Below, one piece after another: positions 59,425-64,000 of a stretch of DNA of 64,000 bases. The position numbers and the translations under genes are program-made. The notes under the pieces are model-generated. The model did no database searches. It saw nothing but the letters and a program-made list of their open reading frames with translations, and was not told where the DNA came from. The DNA lies in NCBI GenBank assembly GCA_009829735.1, contig CM020618.1, positions 31,162,894 through 31,226,893 on the forward strand. Direction: 5' to 3'. The stretch is from Pyropia yezoensis (Eukaryota; Rhodophyta; Bangiophyceae; Bangiales; Bangiaceae). Position 1 is the first letter of the stretch, and every line of letters starts with the position of its first letter.

Positions 59425-61740
59425 ATGAGTGCCAGCAGCGTCGACAGTGGTGGCGGCGGCGGCGGAGGAGGAGACGGCGGCAGCGGCTGCGGCGGCGGCG
59501 GTCGTGGCGTCGGCAGCAGCGGTGGCGGCGGCTGCTGCGTTGGTAGCGGTGGCGACGGTGGCAGGCACGGGGGGGCGCCGCCGCCGAGCCCCCGGTCAGA
59601 GTGCTCCCCCCTGTCGGCTGCGGACGCGGCGGCGCTGACGGCCGTGTGGACGAGCACTTCGTGTGGGGAGCTGGTGGCGGGCCAGGTGCCCGTCGTCATC
59701 CCCTCTGACGCGACAGTCCACGACGCGTGCGAGTTGCTGGCCGCTCACTCCATCTTATCCGCCCCCGTCCGGTCGGCGGACGGCACCGGCTACGCGGGGG
59801 TATGTACGTACAGGAGCCTCGTCAAGTACGTGCTGGAGGTGTTTCCCAGCCGCGGTGCGGGCGGTCGCGAGTCCCCGCGTGGGGTTGGGGGGGGGGTGGG
59901 GGGGGTGGGCGGCGTGGGAGGGCTGGGAGGGGTGGGGGGTGGGAGCTCCCCACGCGCCTCCCCTGTGCCAGGATCGAGCCCCAGGGGTGGATCCCCGCGG
60001 GGCTCGAGCCCATTGCAGGTCCGCCGGGTGGTTCCGGCGGGCACCCGCACGCCACCGACGGGGCTCGCCCTGCCCCCGTCTGTCCTGTCGGGGGGCTCCC
60101 TGACGCCGCCGCCATCGGCAGCAGCAGCGGCGGCGACGGCGGTGACAGGCGCTGGCGCTGGCGCGGGCGTGGGCGGGTCGTCGGCGGCAGCACCGGGGGC
60201 GGCGGCGACGGCGCCGGGGTCGGCAGCGGCGGCCGATGCTGCGGCCGCCGCCGCCGGCGCGGCCCCCGCCCGCCTGTCGGCGCAGCTGCGCTCGCTTCGG
60301 CTGTCACGCGATGGGAGTGAATCGACGGGGGGGGACAGCGTCGACGGTGGCACGGCGAGTGACAGCAGCGGGGGGGCAGGGGGGCGGAGGCGATCCGCTG
60401 CGGGTGGCGGCGGCGGCGGTGGTGCTGCCGCGGCCGCTGTTCCCGCCGCGGGCTCGACCGGCACCCCTGCGGGCGGGGTGGCCGGCGGTGGGGTGGCCAC
60501 ACCCACCGCTGGTATCGCGGCGGCGGCACCCAACAGCCTCACTACCCCCCCCCCCGACGCGGCGGCGGCGGCCACCCCCCCACTGACGGGCGAGAATTTC
60601 AACCTCCGGTCGGTGCTGTTGAAGGCGCACGCGCCGGGTGTGTTAGCGGTCAAGTACGCACGGGCCAAGCGTCTGCTCTCGCTGCCGAGTGACGCGCCAC
60701 TGCTGCAGGCAGTGCGCATTTTCGCGACGGGGATTCACCGGCTGAGCGTCGTGGACTCGTCCACGGGGGAGCTTCTCGGCGTGCTGTCGCAGAGCGTGGC
60801 GGTGCGGTACCTGTGGTCCCGCGCCTCCTCGGTGAGCGCCCTCATGGACCGGCCGGTGCGGTCGCTGGGTCTGGGCGTTGAGCCCGTCGTGTCGGTGCGG
60901 GACAGCCAGACGGTGATTAGTGCGCTCGCGACGATGCACCGGGACCGACTGTCGTCGGTGGCAATCCTGGACCGGCAAGGGGGCATCCTCGGCACTCTGT
61001 CCCTGACGGATATTAAGGTAAGGTTTCGTGGCGTGCCATGCGGGGAGTGCGAGGCGCATCAGGAGATATTGCACCGGCTGTGGAGACGGGTTTTTGCGAC
61101 TAAATGCATGTGCGCGTTTGCGGGATATGAGTATGCCTGTCTGGTTTACGTTGTTCTGTTCCCCATGCTTCTTCACGTTGACTAATGCTGACGCGTCTTG
61201 TTGCTGTTGTTCTGCTGTCCCACTCGACCATTTTACACTCCTCTCATGGTGCGCCGCTCTGCTGTGCTCTGTTGCTTGGTAACACACTTTGTACTCTGGC
61301 CTGTTCCCGCGCATTTCACTGCCTCCTCTCGTCCCCTGTCCACAGTACATCTTTGCCAAACGGGAGCACTCGCTGCTGTGGACTAGCTGCATCGCGTTCG
61401 TGCGTTACGTGCGTGAGCAGGACGTTCCAGTGCCATTGCCCTCTACCACCAGCAATAGCAGCGGCAGCGGCACCCCCCCGCCCCCCCCCCGGCAGAAGAC
61501 ATGTTCCCGTATGTGTCCATCCACGCGGGGACGCCGCTACGGATTGCGTTGGAAAAGTTTGTCGCCACCCGTGTGCACCGGCTGTGGCTGCTGCAGGGCA
61601 CGCGCACGCCCACGGGGGTGCTGTCGCTGACCGACCTCCTCCGCGCCACCGTCCCCGGGGGGGGGCTGTCGCCCGCCGACCTCGCTGCGGCGACCGCGTC
61701 CAAGTCGTGCGCAGACACTGCGGGCTTCGCCGAGGACTGA
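59425..61740 (+). CDS. Four-CBS-domain protein (two Bateman modules, AMPK-gamma/SNF4-like), two inferred introns, 634 aa
   Basis: The first ATG is at 59425 (CACGATGAG). CBS motifs lie at residues about 75-138 (SDATVHDACELL...GYAGVCTYRSLVKYV), 390-463 (SLPSDAPLLQAVRIF, HRLSVVD, LLGVLSQ), 468-531 (VRDSQTVISALATM, SVAILDRQGGILGTLSLTDI) and, after the introns, about 550-610 (VSIHAGTPLRIALEKF, HRLWLL, GVLSLTDLLRAT). Residues 1-60 are Gly-rich, and 140-385 is a long Gly/Ala/Ser/Pro disordered linker between the first and second CBS motif. Exon 1 ends at 61017 (AAG|GTAAGG). Exon 2 is 61346-61412. Exon 3 is 61496-61740. CBS pairs bind adenine nucleotides in AMPK gamma subunits and regulate partners, so an energy-sensing or kinase-regulatory role is possible but not shown by sequence. 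The gene is convergent with the minus-strand coiled-coil gene. Confidence 0.7.
61018..61345 (+). other. Intron 1 of the CBS gene (328 bp, phase 0)
   Basis: The donor GTAAGG directly follows LSLTDIK and the acceptor CCTGTCCACAG lies at 61335-61345 after a pyrimidine-rich tract. Read-through gives unrelated residues and a stop at 61183-61185. Splicing continues with YIFAKREHSLLW in frame, which suits a CBS protein. Confidence 0.75.
61413..61495 (+). other. Probable intron 2 of the CBS gene (83 bp)
   Basis: Without splicing, exon 2 runs out of frame with the clear fourth CBS motif that begins near 61501. A donor GTGAGC at 61413 and a C-rich tract ending GGCAG at 61491-61495 would remove 83 bases. 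This joins a single C to AA and restores the frame (FVRYV-Q-DMFPYVS). The alternative is a one-base loss in the C10 run at 61481-61490. Confidence 0.55.
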
Positions 61741-62297
61741 GCGTTGGGGCCTATCGGGATCGGGCGTGGCAGACTCCCCGGCGCTCCTCCCCCTCCCCCC
61801 CCCCTTTCCCGCCACCGCGCGGGGGATCACCCTGGGACCTTTCTATGTGCAATCGCCTTTTTTTATGCGTGGGCCCGCCGACCGCTGTGCGGCATGGCGG
61901 TGCTACGGCAAGCTTGCATGGCGCGCTGGTGCCAGACGCCGGTTTGGCTGGCCAGTCCCCATCTTCTTCATGTAAACCCTTTTCTCTCCTTTTCTTCCGC
62001 TCTCATGAGTACTCGTGCACGGGTGGGCGCTATGCTCGAGCGCAACCTGCCATGCAGGTCATCTCCATTGAGTGGTGCCTCTCAGGGCAACGGGAGTTTT
62101 GACGGGAACAATGCGCAAACAGCCCCGGATGGGACAGTCGTCCAGACGCCGGCAAAGGGCGGGCACAAGAACTGCGCGAGAAACAGAACCAAGAATATGT
62201 CAACACGTCATACAAGTCGCAAAAACGCAGCGATGCAAACCAGATGAAACATAAAGAACGACACCGGACCAGGTACAGCTCCACACACAGGGCCGAT
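61741..62297. other. Convergent 3' intergenic region
   Basis: 557 bases lie between the stop codons of the CBS gene (plus) and the coiled-coil gene (minus). There is a C-rich run at 61785-61804 and a T run (tttttttat) at 61858-61866. No canonical AATAAA stands out and no gene is seen. Confidence 0.5.
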
Positions 62298-64000
62298 TCA
62301 GCAGATCGCGCTGCGCACGGGCCGGCTCTTCCGCCGAGAGGTGGATGGTCCGCGCTCAGCCGCCTCCGCTGCTGCCGTCGCGGCCGCCTCGGCCGCCGCC
62401 GTGGCCGCCGCCTCGGCTGCCGCGGCCGCCCGCTTGGCACGGCTGCTCGCCGCCGCCGACGGGACGGACTTGCCGCCGCCCCCGCGCCCGCCCTTGGCGA
62501 CAAACCGCCCGTTGGCAGCGCCGCCCCCACCCGCCCGGCCAGGCGGTGGCGCCGCGCCAGCCCCGCCCGCCCCGCCTGTAGGGCCACCACCGCTGCCGCC
62601 GGCAGGGCCACCACCACCGCCGCCGCCGCCGCCGGCCATACCCAAAGCGGCGGCGCCCCCTCCCCCCCCGGGGCCGACGAACCCGCCCGCTGAGCCCTGC
62701 GTTGCACGAGAGCGCGCCACTTCCTCTTCCAGCCGCACCAGTGTGGCGGTGAGAAGCCGGCACCGCCGCGCCTCCTCCGTCGCGTGCACCCCCCAGTCCG
62801 CCACCTCCGACGTGAGCATGGCGGCGAGCGAGCGCAGCTGCGACAGCTCCGTCGGCTCCTGCAGCAGCTCGTCTGCAGCCAGCTCATCATCCGCGTCCAC
62901 GGCAGCAGGCACGTTGCCATGTACATCGCTACCGTCGACGGGGCCACTGCAGCCGCCCACCGCCAGCGCATCCACGGTGGCCACATCGACGTGGCCGCGC
63001 ATGGCCGCCAGCTTGAGCCGAGCTCGGTCCAGCCGGCGGCGCGCGTCGAGCTCGTGGAAACGCGCAGCGCGGAGCTCGTCCTCTACTCCGTCGCAAGCGG
63101 CCGCCTCACGCTCGCCGGCTGCGCGAGCTGATCGAAGGGCCCCGTCGGCGCGCTCCCGCTCCGCGTCAAGGGCCGTCATCTCGGTTGCCTCGGAAATCAG
63201 GCGGGCGCGCACGTCGGACAGATCCTGCTGCCATGCGCTGCGGGCGCTGGCCACTTCGCGAGCGGCGAGGACCTCCGCCTGTCGCTCCACGTGCAGCCGT
63301 ACCGTGTCCACCTCGACGCGGGGAACTATGACGGTTCCACCGCCACTGCCACCATTCATGGGAATCCGAACCCCGGGGAGAGCGCTGGGAGTGGCCGATC
63401 GGCGACCTCGTCGCCGGCCGCGCCGACGATTTGCGCCACTATCGCTGCCGCTATCACCGCCAGAATCCTTACCGCCGCCAACGCCACCACCGCCCCTGCG
63501 CCTGCCACCTCTGTCGCTGCCACTGCCGCCGCTGCCGCGTCCGCGAGTGGTTGCCCGACCCCCTCGCACACCGCTGCCACTGCCGATGCCACGACCGTGG
63601 CCACGGCCACGGTTGCGGTAGCCGGGGCTGCCACCGTCCGAGGCACTTCCGCTGCCACCGCCGTCGCCACCACTGTCGCTGTCGGTCCGCCCACCGACCC
63701 TGGTCAATCGGCGGTCTCGGCGCGGCCGGCGAGCGCCCTGCAAGCGCTCGTCGTCAGCGCTACCGTCGATGCTATCGCTGGGTGCTCCAGAAGCATCCGC
63801 AGCGGTGGTGCCTCCACCATCAGCGCCAGGATCAAAAAAGTCCCCACCAATGGCATCGCCACCGCCGCGCACTTCCTCACCACTCTCTGCACTGTCAGGG
63901 AGCGCCAGCACCTCCGCTGCCGCGGCTGCCCGTCGCAGGCGCGCGTGGAACAGATCGGCCGCTACGTAAGCAGCTAAGCGGGCCGCCCCAGGCGGCACAG
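62298..64000 (-). CDS. RGG-box and coiled-coil protein, 5' end outside the window (at least 566 aa)
   Basis: The minus frame is open from the window edge to TGA at 62298-62300. In order it shows an Ala-rich helical start (LAAYVAADLFHARLRRAA), an acidic Gly/Ser/Asp region, and an Arg-Gly-rich box (NRGRGHGRG, VRGGR, RGRGSGG, RGGRRRGGGG; residues about 130-185). A basic RRRGRRRGRR cluster follows that could serve nuclear import. Next come two coiled-coil segments (about 230-345, with VERQAEVLAAREVASARSAW and ERERADGALRSARAAGEREA; and about 390-440, with LSQLRSLAAML and RLEEEVARSR), a Gly/Pro-rich stretch, an Ala/Glu repeat helix and a basic tail (SRRKSRPVR). RGG boxes often bind RNA; coiled coils suggest self-assembly. 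No named family is recognised. The plus strand is open over part of it but gives only Pro/Ser/Ala runs. Confidence 0.55.
   Translation of the reverse strand, partial: VPPGAARLAAYVAADLFHARLRRAAAAAEVLALPDSAESGEEVRGGGDAIGGDFFDPGADGGGTTAADASGAPSDSIDGSADDERLQGARRPRRDRRLTRVGGRTDSDSGGDGGGSGSASDGGSPGYRNRGRGHGRGIGSGSGVRGGRATTRGRGSGGSGSDRGGRRRGGGGVGGGKDSGGDSGSDSGANRRRGRRRGRRSATPSALPGVRIPMNGGSGGGTVIVPRVEVDTVRLHVERQAEVLAAREVASARSAWQQDLSDVRARLISEATEMTALDAERERADGALRSARAAGEREAAACDGVEDELRAARFHELDARRRLDRARLKLAAMRGHVDVATVDALAVGGCSGPVDGSDVHGNVPAAVDADDELAADELLQEPTELSQLRSLAAMLTSEVADWGVHATEEARRCRLLTATLVRLEEEVARSRATQGSAGGFVGPGGGGGAAALGMAGGGGGGGGGPAGGSGGGPTGGAGGAGAAPPPGRAGGGGAANGRFVAKGGRGGGGKSVPSAAASSRAKRAAAAAEAAATAAAEAAATAAAEAAERGPSTSRRKSRPVRSAIC

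Noticed and set aside
62341-63621. 426-aa plus frame
   Set aside because: It is antisense to the coiled-coil gene and consists of Pro/Ser/Ala runs without heptads or motifs.

Overview
This is nuclear DNA of a GC-rich eukaryote. The evidence is one gene with spliceosomal GT-AG introns, an LTR-retrotransposon array, inverted-repeat DNA elements, long Gly/Ala/Pro/Ser-rich reading frames, and protein families (four-CBS regulator, RHS/Crinkler-type NTPase-nuclease, coiled-coil RGG protein) laid out singly rather than in operons. No rRNA, tRNA, CRISPR or bacterial operon signal was seen. The extreme GC, poly-G tracts, few introns and alanine/glycine-rich proteins would suit a bangiophyte red alga or another GC-rich alga or protist. 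That placement is inference only.

Region 1 (1-45103) is one near-perfect tandem array with a period of about 1230 bp. It reads on the minus strand as an LTR retrotransposon relic. A 363-bp LTR bounded by TGTAGCA...TGCTACA is followed by one spacer base, a primer-binding site, a leader, and a truncated gag-like ORF that runs straight into the next LTR. Neighbouring units share LTRs (LTR-gag-LTR-gag...). I count 38 LTR copies (two incomplete) and 37 gag segments, 29 of them complete and identical 247-aa frames. Protease, RT, integrase and a polypurine tract at the LTR are missing. The array leaves the window on the left. On the right it stops exactly at an LTR terminus at 45103, where copies become divergent. 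Internal accidents are a 342-bp in-frame duplication (about 20.0-20.7 kb), a three-junction rearrangement (24.2-24.6 kb), and scattered homopolymer indels.

Region 2 (45104-50912) has no convincing gene. It holds two related TIR elements (48675-49136 and 49396-49863) rich in CCAAT motifs, and a 115-bp snap-back element (49952-50066).

Region 3 (50913-53309) is a single large ORF with a P-loop NTPase domain and a C-terminal PD-(D/E)XK-like nuclease core, the architecture of RHS/Crinkler proteins.

Region 4 (53310-59424) is extremely GC-rich and low in complexity. It has a decayed ankyrin repeat, a 283-bp CTGCCG hexanucleotide array, long G tracts including a pure 35-G run, and probable plus-strand coding pieces of a disordered protein whose frame is broken at homopolymers.

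Region 5 (59425-64000) has two convergent genes. A plus-strand four-CBS-domain protein has two inferred introns, the second of which repairs an apparent frameshift. A minus-strand RGG/coiled-coil protein has its 5' end outside the window.
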